Positions 54,796-64,000 of a DNA stretch of 64,000 bases are shown in pieces (the stretch's first letter is position 1; each line of letters opens with the position of its first letter). Both the position numbers and the translations under genes were made by a program. This DNA is from Stomoxys calcitrans (taxonomy: Eukaryota; Arthropoda; Insecta; Diptera; Muscidae): positions 56,159,869-56,223,868 of the forward strand of contig NC_081554.1 of the NCBI RefSeq assembly GCF_963082655.1. The letters are read 5' to 3'. The notes beneath the pieces were generated by a model. That model did not search any database. It had not been told where the DNA came from and worked only from the letters and a program-made list of their open reading frames with translations.

Positions 54796-55704
54796 TTTCC
54801 TTACCTAACCAAATCTCCCGAGAGGGACCCTTAGGTGCGAAATGTATATAATAGCCCTTCAGCGCGGTTTGAAGTGGAAGATTAATGCACCCAAGCATCG
54901 TGTTGTTTTGGGATTTCCTTGACAATGGACCTCATGAGTACGACAGTGCTGTTTAAATGATGTATAAATGATTCGTGCTGCCTATTAATTGGTATGGAAT
55001 GAATGACGGTAAGGAGATAAAGAACGGTAAGGATGTGAAGGATGGCAAAGGGTGAAGGAAGGTGAGGAGGTGATGGGCGGTTGAAGCGATGAGACGGAGG
55101 AGGGATGAGGAGTTAGTAGACAGCATCGAAAAGGTCGGCGAGTTGAAGGCGGCTGTACCGTGTTGAAATCTTCGAAGTTGGTCGTGTGAATGTTAAAGCG
55201 GATGTATGAAAGTTCCTGTTGGCTTTGATGATTTTCACATAGTTTTACAGCTATTCCTTGTGAATGGCCGAATGTATACCGTTTGTGTGAATGTTTCGGT
55301 TGCATTCCTGTTTTGGCTTAGTCTTCTGTCATTTGGTGTTATGCCACCTGATTTCTGATGGTTTCTGTATATGGAGTTGCTACGTGATAGTGCATCATCT
55401 CACTAGGTATCCAGTCCGTAGCTGTTTGGTGTTCAAACGGAAATAGCTGGACTACAAGGTCGAACCAGAGTCCATAATCTGGTACCACAGCAGGAACTTC
55501 GTTGCCAACCTGACTATAGTGAGGTCCCAGTTGGTACCAACGTGGTGACTGTGATTTAGACCGAAAATCGCTTGAAGGGCATTTCGATGCACTGTGTGGT
55601 GTTGCATGTAAGAAAGGAAGGAAGGAAGTTTTAAATGGTGCTCCGCTCCTTACCAAGGTGGAGATCATGTCCAAACAACGAGGAGTCAAATCGGATGAGA
55701 ATTC
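54796..55704. other. Unexplained, higher-GC block with two reverse open frames
   Basis: Reverse frames at 54985-55305 (106 codons, Ser/Pro/His-rich) and 55339-55689 (116 codons: RSGAPFKTSFLPFLHATPHS, SPRWYQLGPHYSQVGNEVPA, VVPDYGLWFDLVVQLFPFEH) have composition unlike the AT-rich flanks. There is no motif I recognise, no splice-site pair, and no repeat partner elsewhere in the window except simple GA-rich words at 55010-55110. It may be a fragment of an unknown transposon or a processed gene copy. Confidence 0.35.
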
Positions 55705-56165
55705 CGTCCTCTAGTGGCTCAGGAAATCAAGATCCAAGATCGGTTTATATAACAGCTATATCAGGTTATGGACCGATTTGAACCATACTTAGCACAGTTT
55801 TTGGAAGTCATAACAAAACACTTCACTTCAAAACATTTCAGCCAATTGCGCTCTTTAGAGGCATAAGAATTCAAGATCCCAGATCGGTTTATATGGCAGA
55901 CATATCAGGTTACGAACCGATTTGAACCACACATAACACAGTTTTTGGAAGTCATAACAAAAGATTTCGTGCAAAATGTCAGCCAATTCGGATAAAAATT
56001 GCGCCCTCTAGAGGCTCAAGAAGTCAAAATCCAAGATCATTTTATATGGCAGCTATATCAAAACATGGACCGATATGGCCTATTTACAATCACAACTGAC
56101 CTGTACTGATAAGAAGTATTTGTGCAAAATTTCAAGCGCCTAGCTTTACGCCTTCGAAAGATAGA
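55705..56165 (+). repeat. Repeat family II: satellite units before the minisatellite
   Basis: Three units of ~150 bp (marker 'agatcggtttatat' at 55739, 55879; worn at 56034), then 'aatttcaagcgcctagcttt' and 'gtgctttcgacggacagacg', the usual entry into the seed region. Confidence 0.85.
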
Positions 56166-57075
56166 GTGCTTTCGACGGACAGACGGACGGACAGACGAAC
56201 GGACAGACGAACGAACAGACGGACGGACAAAAGGACGGGAAGACGGACGGACAAACAGACAGACGGACGGATAGACAAACGGACCTATAGACCGATGGAC
56301 GGACAGACAGACGGACAGACAGACGGACAGACAGACGGACAGACAGACGGACGGACAGACGGATGGACAGACGGACGGACAGACAGAATGACGGGCAGAC
56401 GATTGGACAAACAGACAGACGGACGGACAGACAAACGGACCTACAGACCGATGGATGGACAGACGGATGGACGGACAGACGGATGGACGGACAGACGGAT
56501 GGACGGACAGACGGATGGACGGACAGACGGATGGACGGACAGACGGATGGACGGACAGACGGATGGACAGACGGACAGACAGACTGATGGACAGGCGGAC
56601 AGACAGACGGACGGACAGACAGAAGGACGGGCAGACGATTGGACAAACAGACAGACGGACGGACAGACAAACGGACCTACAGACCGATGGATGGACAGAC
56701 GGATGGACGGACAGACGGATGGACGGACAGACGGATGGACGGACAGACGGATGGACGGACAGACGGATGGACAGACAGACGGATGGACAGACGGACTGAC
56801 AGACGGACGGACAGACAGAAGGACGGGCAGACGGACGGACAAACAGACAGACGGACGGACAGACAAACGGACCTACAGACCGATGGACGGATGGACGGAC
56901 AGACGGATGGACGGACAGACGGAAAGACGGATGGACGGACAGACGGATGGACAGACGGATGGACAGACGGACGGACGGATAGATGGACGGACGGACAGAC
57001 GCGGACGGCAGGACGGACGGACGGATAGATGGTCGGACGGACAGACGCGGACGGAAGGACGGACGGACATGTCTA
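56166..57075. repeat. GACG/GACA minisatellite expanded inside family II
   Basis: ~900 bp of GGACAGAC/GGATGGAC words. A higher-order unit of ~237-240 bp is visible: 'gacaaacggacctacagacc' recurs at 56431 and 56668, with a similar one at 56862, and 'gacctatagaccgatggacg' at 56282. Within it lie 16-bp subrepeats 'gacagacggatggacg' (56456-56570, 56694-56780). It ends in 'acatgtctagatcgactta' at 57067-57085, the normal family-II sequence after the seed. Open frames on both strands (up to 306 codons) are by-products. Confidence 0.93.
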
Positions 57076-57316
57076 GATCGACTTAGAAGGCTTTAAGGGC
57101 CGTAAGTTGGTATTTTGTACTTATGCCGAATTTATTGCAGAAACGCCTCTATGATATAAATATCACTTTAACCACACTCGACAACCCTGTATATTAGTCG
57201 TACTTTTCCCAATGCATGTGTTTTGGTGTAATGGTAGATTTTTTGTCTACACAATTACACTACTCCCATGGTATACACATGATTCTGTGCATCTGTTGAA
57301 AGTTGTATTGATGACA
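57076..57316 (+). other. Family-II tail remnant and unassigned sequence
   Basis: The family-II tail is replaced after 'ggctttaagggccgtaagtt' by other sequence. No gene. Confidence 0.4.
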
Positions 57317-57381
57317 AGAGACCACGGCAAAGGCTCTCGTTGTTGCTCCGTGTGTCCAGGTTCGAATCCCGGTCGGTCTCT
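57317..57381 (+). tRNA. tRNA-like sequence, probably a pseudogene or SINE head
   Basis: A perfect 7-bp acceptor-type pairing joins AGAGACC (57317-57323) and GGTCTCT (57375-57381). The T arm is GTCCAGGTTCGAATCCCGGT with a B-box match GGTTCGAATCC (57359-57369). T stem CCAGG/CCCGG has one A-C mismatch. Total length is only 65 nt, so about 7 nt short of a normal tRNA, and no acceptable anticodon stem is visible. The following sequence is 'gccgaattttttcact', a possible T-run terminator. A different SINE family or a pseudogene fits better than an active tRNA; no anticodon is claimed. Confidence 0.35.
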
Positions 57382-57687
57382 GCCGAATTTTTTCACTTTG
57401 AAGTTTTTCCCTGTTAGGGCGAAGATCATAAAATTTTACAATTTTTGTTTATCTCTCTTTCGAGACGAGCTCAATGATCTTAGATTTTTCTTTGCAAATG
57501 AAAAAGGAAAGTCAGAGATCGCAACACACACCCACCTCTAAGGAACGCGTTTCGTAATTTGTTTCAGAATTACTCATCACCCGATGAAATTTTTTATTGG
57601 AAAAAACTTCGAGATATTTTTTTCTGTGTTCTATACTTAATGTATAGCGCTCTTATATTGTATGATAGGGCTCAATTTTCACTTATA
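57382..57687. other. Unassigned sequence
   Basis: Possibly the body of the tRNA-like element above ('gaagtttttccctgttaggg' to 'acacacacccacctctaagg' at 57401-57542). No partner in the window. Confidence 0.3.
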
Positions 57688-57923
57688 TTGGGTTGCCCAA
57701 AAAGTAATTGCGGATTTTTCATATAGTCGGCGTTGACAAATTTTTTCAGAGCTTGAGACTCTGTAATTGCATTCTTTCTTCTGTCAGTTATCAGCTGTTA
57801 CTTTTAGCTTGCCTTAGAAAAAAGGTGTAAAAAAGTATATTTGATTAAAGTTCATTCTAAGTTTTATTAAAAATGCATTTACTTTCTTTTAAAAAATCCG
57901 CAATTACTTTTTGGGCAACCCAA
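57688..57923 (-). mobile_element. Mariner-type MITE, copy 8
   Basis: 236 bp with complete TIRs and TA flanks, reverse orientation. Interior marker 'cagctgttacttttagcttg' present. Confidence 0.96.
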
Positions 57924-58817
57924 TAGTTTAGTTGTTGGTTATTAATATACGACATCATAAGGCTTCATACAACTTAATAGTTCTTGGTTTATTATATTCA
58001 CCCTACTTTTAAAATTAACACTTATTCGCCCTTTATGGCTAAACTAAAAGGGTTTCCCCATTTTTCAAAAAAAATTACAATTTTATTTACATTGACAAAA
58101 ACGTAACATTGATACCTTTGTGATAACAGTAATTAATTTGCTATTATAGCAATTAAATATAACCTGCCCCATAGGCAAAACAAAGTTGGAAAATTTGTTT
58201 TGTAATTTTGTATTTGTTGTAATTATTTTTTTGTTGCACTTTTCGAATTAGTGCTGGTTCAGTTCCTCCGTTTGGAAATCAGCTATTCGATTCCACCATT
58301 AAATAGAAATTTGGCCTTATCATTATTATAAATAAATGCAATTATTTTAACAATAGATCAAGCAATTATAATAATAGATGCTATTGAAAATACATTCAAA
58401 AGAAGAAAAAAAACAAAAAAGATTTATTAAAATGAATTAAAAACCCCGGTGTTTGGTTGTTTGTTTATATATACAAATGTTATCAATGGTTATGACTGCC
58501 AAAATTATTATTTTTTTTTTTTAAATTTTTATTTAGAAACGCTGGCAGAAACAGACAAATGAATTATGTATTGTTTTTAATTAAAAGCCGATTTAAAATG
58601 TCAACAAATGCTGCATTTTTATAAAAAAATATTAATTATTAAATATATAGATATAGGGGCAATTAATATTACTTTTAATATCTAAAACAATAGCTGGAAG
58701 GATTGATATATAAACGAAAGCAAATTGTATTTATCAATGAATAAGTTCACAAAACACGACATTAGGTTCGGTGGGTCCTAGCTTTTGTATACCAACCACC
58801 TTAAATCGATTTAAAAA
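57924..58817. other. AT-rich intron-like sequence without a gene
   Basis: Very AT-rich. At 58745-58810 the end shows 'cattaggttcggtgggtcct' and 'ataccaaccaccttaaatcg', a worn family-II head. Confidence 0.5.
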
Positions 58818-60200
58818 CAAGTAAAAGCTTGCTAAGTTCGGCCGGGCTGAATCTTATATATCCTCCACCATAGGTCGCATTTGTCGAAATCTCTTCCCGA
58901 TATCTCTTTTTAGGCAAACAAAGGATGAAATATAAGAATTGCTATGCTATTGGAGCTATATCAAGTTGTGATCCGAATCGGTTGGAGATGGTCTCCAGTC
59001 CAGTCGAAGTCAATGTGTAAAATTTCAGCCAATTCCAATAAGAATTGCGTTCTTTAGGGGCTCAAAAAGTAAAATAGCTGTTGCTGTTGTACAATTTCAA
59101 AAATTTCAGCCTAATCGGATAAAAACTACTCCCTCTATAGGCTCAAGAAGTCAAGACCCAGATCGGTTTATATGGCAGATTTGAACCATACTTAAAACAG
59201 TTGTTGGAAGTCAAAACGAAACACGTCATGCCAAAGTTCAGCCAAATCCGATACGAATTGCGCCCTCTAGAGGCTCAAGAAGTCAAGACCCCAGATCGGT
59301 TTATATGACAGCTACATCAGGTTATGGACCGATTTGAACCATACTTAAAGCAGTTGTTGGAAGTCAAAACATAACACGTCATGCCAAATTTCAGCCAAAT
59401 CGGACAGGAATTGCGCCCTCTAGGGGCTCAAGAAGTCAAGATCCCAGATCGGTTTATATGACAGCTATATCAGGTTATGAACCGATTTTAACCATACTTA
59501 GCACAGGTTGGTTGGAAGTCATAACAAAATACTTCATGTAAAATACCACCCAAATTGGATGGGAATTGCGCCCTCTAGTGGCTAAAGAAGTCAAGATCCA
59601 AGATCGGTTTATATGGCAGATATATCAGGTTATGGGCCGATTTGAACCATACTGAGCGCAGTTGTTGGGAGCCATAACAAAACACTTCACTTCAAAACAT
59701 TTCAGCCAAATCGGATAGAAATTGCGCCCTCTAGGGGCTCAAGAATTCAAGATCCCAGATCGGTTTATATATCAGGTTTTGGACCTATTTGAACCATACT
59801 GAGCACAGTTGTTGGGAGTCATAACAAAACACTTCACTTCGAAACATTTCAGCCAAATCGCTATAGCAGGTTATCAACCGATTTGAGCCATACTTATCAC
59901 ATTGGTTGGAAGTCATAACAAAATATTTCATGTAAAATTTCACCCAAATCGGATGAGAATTGCGCCCTCTAGGGGTTCAAGAAGTCAAGATCCCAGATCG
60001 GTTTATCCGTGCTTTCGACAGTCAGAAGAACGGACGTACGGACATGGCTAGATCGACATAAAATATCATGTCGATCAAGAATATATATATACTTTATGGG
60101 GTCCAAGACGAATATTTCGAGGATTTACAATCAGAATAGTATACCCCCATCCTTTGGTAGAGGGAATAATAATTTCTGGAAGACAGAAGGTCTTGTCTGA
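58818..60200 (+). repeat. Repeat family II, forward, near-complete copy
   Basis: Head 'aacaagtaaaagcttgctaa' with 'gttcggccgggctgaatctt' (58815-58856) and 'tatatcctccaccatagg'. Then about seven satellite units marked by 'cagatcggtttatatg' (59159, 59295, 59447, 59602, 59756, 59994). The seed is short: 'gtgctttcgacagtcagaag', then 'acggacgtacggacatgg'. The tail includes 'gatcaagaatatatatatac', 'ctttatggggtccaagacga' and 'agtatacccccatcctttgg' (60136-60155). Confidence 0.9.
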
Positions 60201-60239
60201 CCTACTGTAGTACCTACACTATAGGTGTAAAATTGATTG

Positions 60240-60820
60240 ATTTTGGTACCCACCACCATAGGATGGTGGGTACCAACCCTCGAGGTGTTACCCTCAACCA
60301 TAGGATGGTAACACCTCGAAATATGCGTCTAAGACCCCATAAAGTATATACATTCTTGATCGTCATGACATTTTAATTTGACTAAGCCATGTCCGTCCGT
60401 CGGTCCTTCAATCTGTCTGTCGAAAGCATGCTAACTTTTGAAGGAGTAAAGCTAGCCGCTTGAAATTTTGCACAAATATTTTTTATTAGTGTAAGTCGGT
60501 TGGGGTTGCAAAATGGGCCAAATCGGTCCATGTTTTGATATACCTGCCATATAAACCGATCTTGGGTATTGACTTATTGAGCCTCTAGAGGGCGCAGTTC
60601 TCGTCCGATTTGACTGTTTTTTTGCTTGTAGTGTTTTGGTATCACTTCCATTAACTTTGTAAAGTATGGTTCAAATCGGTTCATAATCTGATATAGCTGC
60701 CATATAAACCGATCTTGGATCTTGACTTCCTCAGCTTTTAGTTGACGCAATTTTTATCCGATTTGGCTGTTATTTTGCACGTGGTGTTTTGGTATCACTT
60801 CCAACAACTGTGCCTTGTTA
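60240..60820 (-). repeat. Repeat family II, reverse, 5' part of a copy split by a SINE
   Basis: Starts with two adjacent inverted repeats (60243-60276 and 60281-60318), then 'aagaccccataaagtatata', 'catgtccgtccgtcggtcct' (seed), 'gcttgaaattttgcacaaat' and two satellite units. It is cut at 60820 by a SINE and resumes for about 30 bp at 61127 ('aagcacgcttttacttgt'). Confidence 0.88.
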
Positions 60821-61126
60821 GAGGCCACCGTAGCGCAGAGGTTAGCATGTCCTCCTAAGACCCTGAACGCCTGGGTTCGAATCCTGGCGAGATCATCAGA
60901 AAACATTTTCAACGGTGGTTTTCCCCTCCTAATACTGGCAACATTTGTGAGGTACTATGCCATTTAAAATTTTTCTCCAAAGAGGTGTTGCACGCCGTTC
61001 GGAATCATCTATATAAAGGAGGCCTCTTATCATTGAGCTTAGAACTTAAATTGGACTGCACTCATTGATATGTGAGAAGTTTAACACTGTTCCTTAGTGG
61101 AATGTTCATGGGCAAAATTTGCATAA
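60821..61126 (+). mobile_element. SINE, full length, forward, inserted in family II
   Basis: A box TAGCGCAGAGGTTAGCATG at 60831-60849, B box GGTTCGAATCC at 60874-60884, both matching pol III consensus well. The body and 3' part are complete ('ctgttccttagtggaatgtt', 'catgggcaaaatttgcat'). It is the best-preserved copy in the window. Such SINEs are transcribed by RNA polymerase III and moved by LINE-encoded enzymes; the partner LINE is not identified here. Confidence 0.95.
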
Positions 61127-62505
61127 ACTAAGCACGCTTTTACTTGTCTGGTCATTCCGTTTGTAACACCTCGAAATATTGATTTGCTACCCCATAAAGC
61201 ATTTATATTTTGGATCGTCTCCACATTCTGAGTTTAACTAACCATGTGCGTACGTCCGTCTGTCGAAATCACGATATCAGTCGAAAGTGTAAAGCTAGTC
61301 GCTTGAAATTTTGCACAGATACTTCTTATTGATGTAGGTCATTGGTATTGCCAATAGGATTGCTTCAGATTTGAATATAGCCCCATATAAGCCGATCTGC
61401 TGATTTGATTTCTTGAGCCCCTAGAAATCTCAATTGTCATCCTATTTGCCTGCAATTTAGAATAAAGACTTGATTTATGACACTCAATATCTGTGCCAAG
61501 TATGATCCGAAACTATCTATAAACAGATATAGCCCCCATATAAACCGGTCCCACGATTTGACTTCTTCAGCCCATAGAAGCCTGAATTTTCATCCGATTG
61601 AGCTGAAATTTGGAATAAAGTTTTGTGTTATGACTTTCGACATCCATGCCAACTGTGGTCCGAATCGGTCTATAAACAGATATAGCCCCCATTGACTTCT
61701 TGAGCTTTTAGAAGCCTCAATTTTCATCCAATTTCGCTGAAATTTGGAACAAAGGCTTGAGTTATGACTTTCAACATCCATGCCAAGTATGATCTGAATC
61801 TGTCTATAAACAGATATAGCCCCCATATAAACCGATCCCCAGATTTGACTTCTTGATCCCTTAGAAGCCTCAATTTTCATCCGATTTCGCTGAAATTTTG
61901 AAAAAAGTCTTTGATTTGACTTCTTGAGCCCCTTCAAGCCTCAATTCTCATTCGATTTGGCTGAAATTTGGAATAGAGACTTGAATTATGACTCTCAACT
62001 ACCATTCCAAGTATGATCCGAATCGGTCTACAAACAGATATAGCCGCCATATAAACCGATCCCCCGATTTGACTTCTTCATCCAATAGAAGCCTTCATTT
62101 TCATCCGATTTATCTGAAATTTAGAGCAAAGACTTGAGTTATAACTTCCAACATCCATACCAAGTATGATCGGAACCGGTCTATAAACAGATATAGCCCC
62201 CATATAAATCGATCCCTGGATTTGACTTCTTCAGCCCTTAGAAGCCTACATTTTCATCTGATTTGGCTGAAATTTGGCCCAAACACCTATCTTATGAATT
62301 ACAATATCAGTGCCAAGTTTTATCTGAATCGTTCAATATGGTGATACAGGCCCCTCCCTAAGTACCGGTAACCCTATATGACTTTTTGGGAACAAAATTA
62401 TTCAAATACAAACTCATTTAAAAGGGTACCTTTATAGCGGAATGCATGGTGATTGGTATCCAAGATACGGCCCGGCCAAACTTAGCACGCTTTTACTTGT
62501 ATTAT
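61127..62505 (-). repeat. Repeat family II: end of the split copy and a second reverse copy
   Basis: 61127-61158 is the head complement of the split copy. At 61160 a new copy begins ('gtcattccgtttgtaacacc', 'gtgcgtacgtccgtctgtcg') with about seven units of a diverged ~155-bp type ('aaacagatatagcccccata' at 61520, 61675, 61810, 62034, 62186). It ends in 'cggcccggccaaacttagca' with 'cgcttttacttgt' at 62470-62502. Confidence 0.88.
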
Positions 62506-62925
62506 ATTCACTTTATATCAAAAGTGAAGTGCTTAAAATGGTAATAAAGTCTTCAGATAGGTAATACAGGAATCTTAAACAATTTTAATGCAAATTCCTG
62601 CATTGTTCTATTGACTACATCCTGTTAAATGAAAATCGTTTGACGCATTCATTGTGTTTATCTTGTATGTTTACATAATATTTACATCAGAAAAATACTT
62701 TTCAATATAGTGTCTTTTCTTTCTCTGCTCTGACACCTACCTTTACAAAATGGGTCACAATATCTTATCTCATAATTTTGTGCTGTTTTTAATCTTTTGC
62801 AATAAACAAATAAAAGAAACAGCCATGACCAACTAAATTTTAAAATAAGATATCCCTATTAACAAAAAAAGGGGTTACAAAGTCAAGCAACTCATGTTAT
62901 ATTTTGCGAACGCCATTAAATTTGT
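62506..62925. other. AT-rich intron-like sequence without a gene
   Basis: No repeat partner or gene is recognised. Confidence 0.5.
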
Positions 62926-64000
62926 ATACCCTCCACCATAGGATGGGGGTATACCAATTTCGTCAATCTGTTTGTAACTCCTCGATCTAGCCATGTCCGT
63001 CCGTCCGTCCGTCTGTCCGTCCGTCTGTCCATCCGTCCGTCCGTCCGTCCGTCCGTCCGTCCGTCTGTCTGTCGAAAGCACGCTAACTTCCGAAGGAGTA
63101 AACCTAGCCGCTTGAAATTTTGCACAAATACTTCTTATAGGTGTAGGTCGGTTGGGATTGTAATTGGGCCATATCGGTCCATGTTTTGATATAGCTGCCG
63201 TATAAACCGATCTTGGAGCTTGACTTCTTGAGCCACTACAGGGCGTATTTTTTATTCGATTTGGGTGAAATTTTGCATGAGGTGCTTTTTTATGATTACC
63301 AACAACTGTGCCAATTATGGTTTAAATCGGTGCATAACCTGATATAGCTGTCATATAAACCGATCTGGGGTCTTGACTTCTAGAGCCTCTAGAGGGCGCA
63401 ATTCCTATTCGATTTGGCTGAAATTGTGCAGGAGGTGTTTTGTTATGATTTCCAACAACTGTTCCAAGTATGGTTTATAACCTGATGTAGCTGCCATATA
63501 ACCGATTTTGAATCTTGACTTCTTGAGCCACTAGAGGGAGCGATTCGTATCCGATTTAGCTGAAATTTTGCATGATGTGTTATGTAATGACTCCCAACAA
63601 CTGTGCCTAATACGTGTGAAATCGATGCATAACCTGATATAGCTGTCATATAAACCGATCTGGGGTCTTGACAGCTTGAGCCTTTAGAGGGCGCAAATCT
63701 TATACGATTTCGCTAAAATTTTAAGCGACGTGTTTTGTTATGACTTCCAACAACTGTGCGCAGTACGGGTGAAATCGATGCGTAACCTGATATAGCTGCC
63801 ATATAAACCGATCTGGGATCTCGACTTCTTGAGCCTCTAAAGGGTGCAATTATTATTTGAAATTTTGTACAACGGCTTCTCCCACGACCTTCAAACATAT
63901 GGTCTGGATCGGTCTATAACCTAATACAGCTCCCCTATAAAACGATCTGCCTATTTTACTTTTTGAGCCCCTAAAGGGCGAAATCCTTATTCTATATTTG
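62926..64000 (-). repeat. Repeat family II, reverse, running off the window
   Basis: 'ataccctccaccataggatg' (62928) with 'ggggtatacc', then a (CCGT)n-type seed 'gtccgtccgtccgtccgtct' (62997-63072, about 75 bp). 'gaaagcacgctaacttccga' and at least five satellite units follow ('gatatagctgccatataaac' type at 63188, 63343, 63485, 63637, 63790). Short frames (RTDGRTDG type) over the seed are by-products. Confidence 0.9.

Noticed and set aside
56146..57086. Long open frames (up to 306 codons) of SVRPSVCP or TDGRTDGQ type on both strands
   Set aside because: They are translations of the GACG/GACA minisatellite, open in several frames at once, with no conserved non-repeat part.

Overview
The window is AT-rich, repeat-dense, eukaryotic intron-like DNA. 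It has no bacterial-style gene packing and no long intact gene. The repeat content points to a calyptrate (muscid- or blowfly-like) dipteran. This rests on the (C)CGGCCGGGC-CGAA / TATACCCTCCACCAT dispersed repeats, the 'agatatagctcccatatatatc' satellite-like repeats, the tRNA-derived SINE, many non-LTR retrotransposon remnants, and a mariner-type MITE. The species cannot be fixed from sequence alone.

The only host coding sequence I can defend is one 170-bp internal exon at 27630-27799 (+). It has a clean 3' splice site, a clean 5' splice site and a 56-residue Pro/Gln-rich peptide. Its best match by eye is the N-terminal region of FNDC3-type proteins (fibronectin type III domain-containing protein 3). 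The simplest reading is that most or all of the window is intron of this one + strand gene, swollen by transposons.

Layout. 1-600: 150-bp satellite-like repeats. 589-2300: reverse-strand LINE with RT domain (family A). 2530-4140: composite repeat with a 153-bp array. 4140-5330: plain AT-rich intron. 5330-10130: LINE 3' tails, a family-A LINE 5' end, and a family-B1 LINE broken by a MITE, a SINE and a TIR element nested inside the SINE. 10130-12345: decayed sequence and SINEs. 12345-12860: GACG/GACA minisatellite. 13083-14590: Jockey-like LINE. 15050-16480: intron. 16483-20560: family-B1 LINE fragments with tandem duplications and two tRNA-like heads. 20585-21130: TIR element and MITE. 21131-22860: intron. 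22862-24660: reverse-strand RNase H LINE, partly duplicated. 24930-26532: triplicated 480-bp unit ending in a SINE. 27630-27799: host exon. 27800-29040: intron. 29053-31690 and 33905-35957: two copies of LINE family B2. 36000-37155: MITE and SINEs. 38835-39850: RNase H LINE. 40140-43900: SINE, LINE tails and a decayed reverse LINE. 45286-46800: a 31-bp palindromic minisatellite. 48805-50800, 52500-52786, 55705-57200, 58818-62505 and 62926-64000: family-II composite repeats with ~150-bp internal units.

All LINE open frames are broken by stops, frameshifts or deletions, so none looks able to move by itself. Between the transposons, the intron itself carries a less familiar signal: diverged copies of a unit containing a short inverted repeat, GTGCGTATGAGT ... 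ACTCATTCGCAC, spread from 28.3 to 47.4 kb with an outlier at 4.5 kb. That repeat, the 31-bp palindromic minisatellite and the tRNA-like head/LINE-body chimeras are the items most worth a second look.
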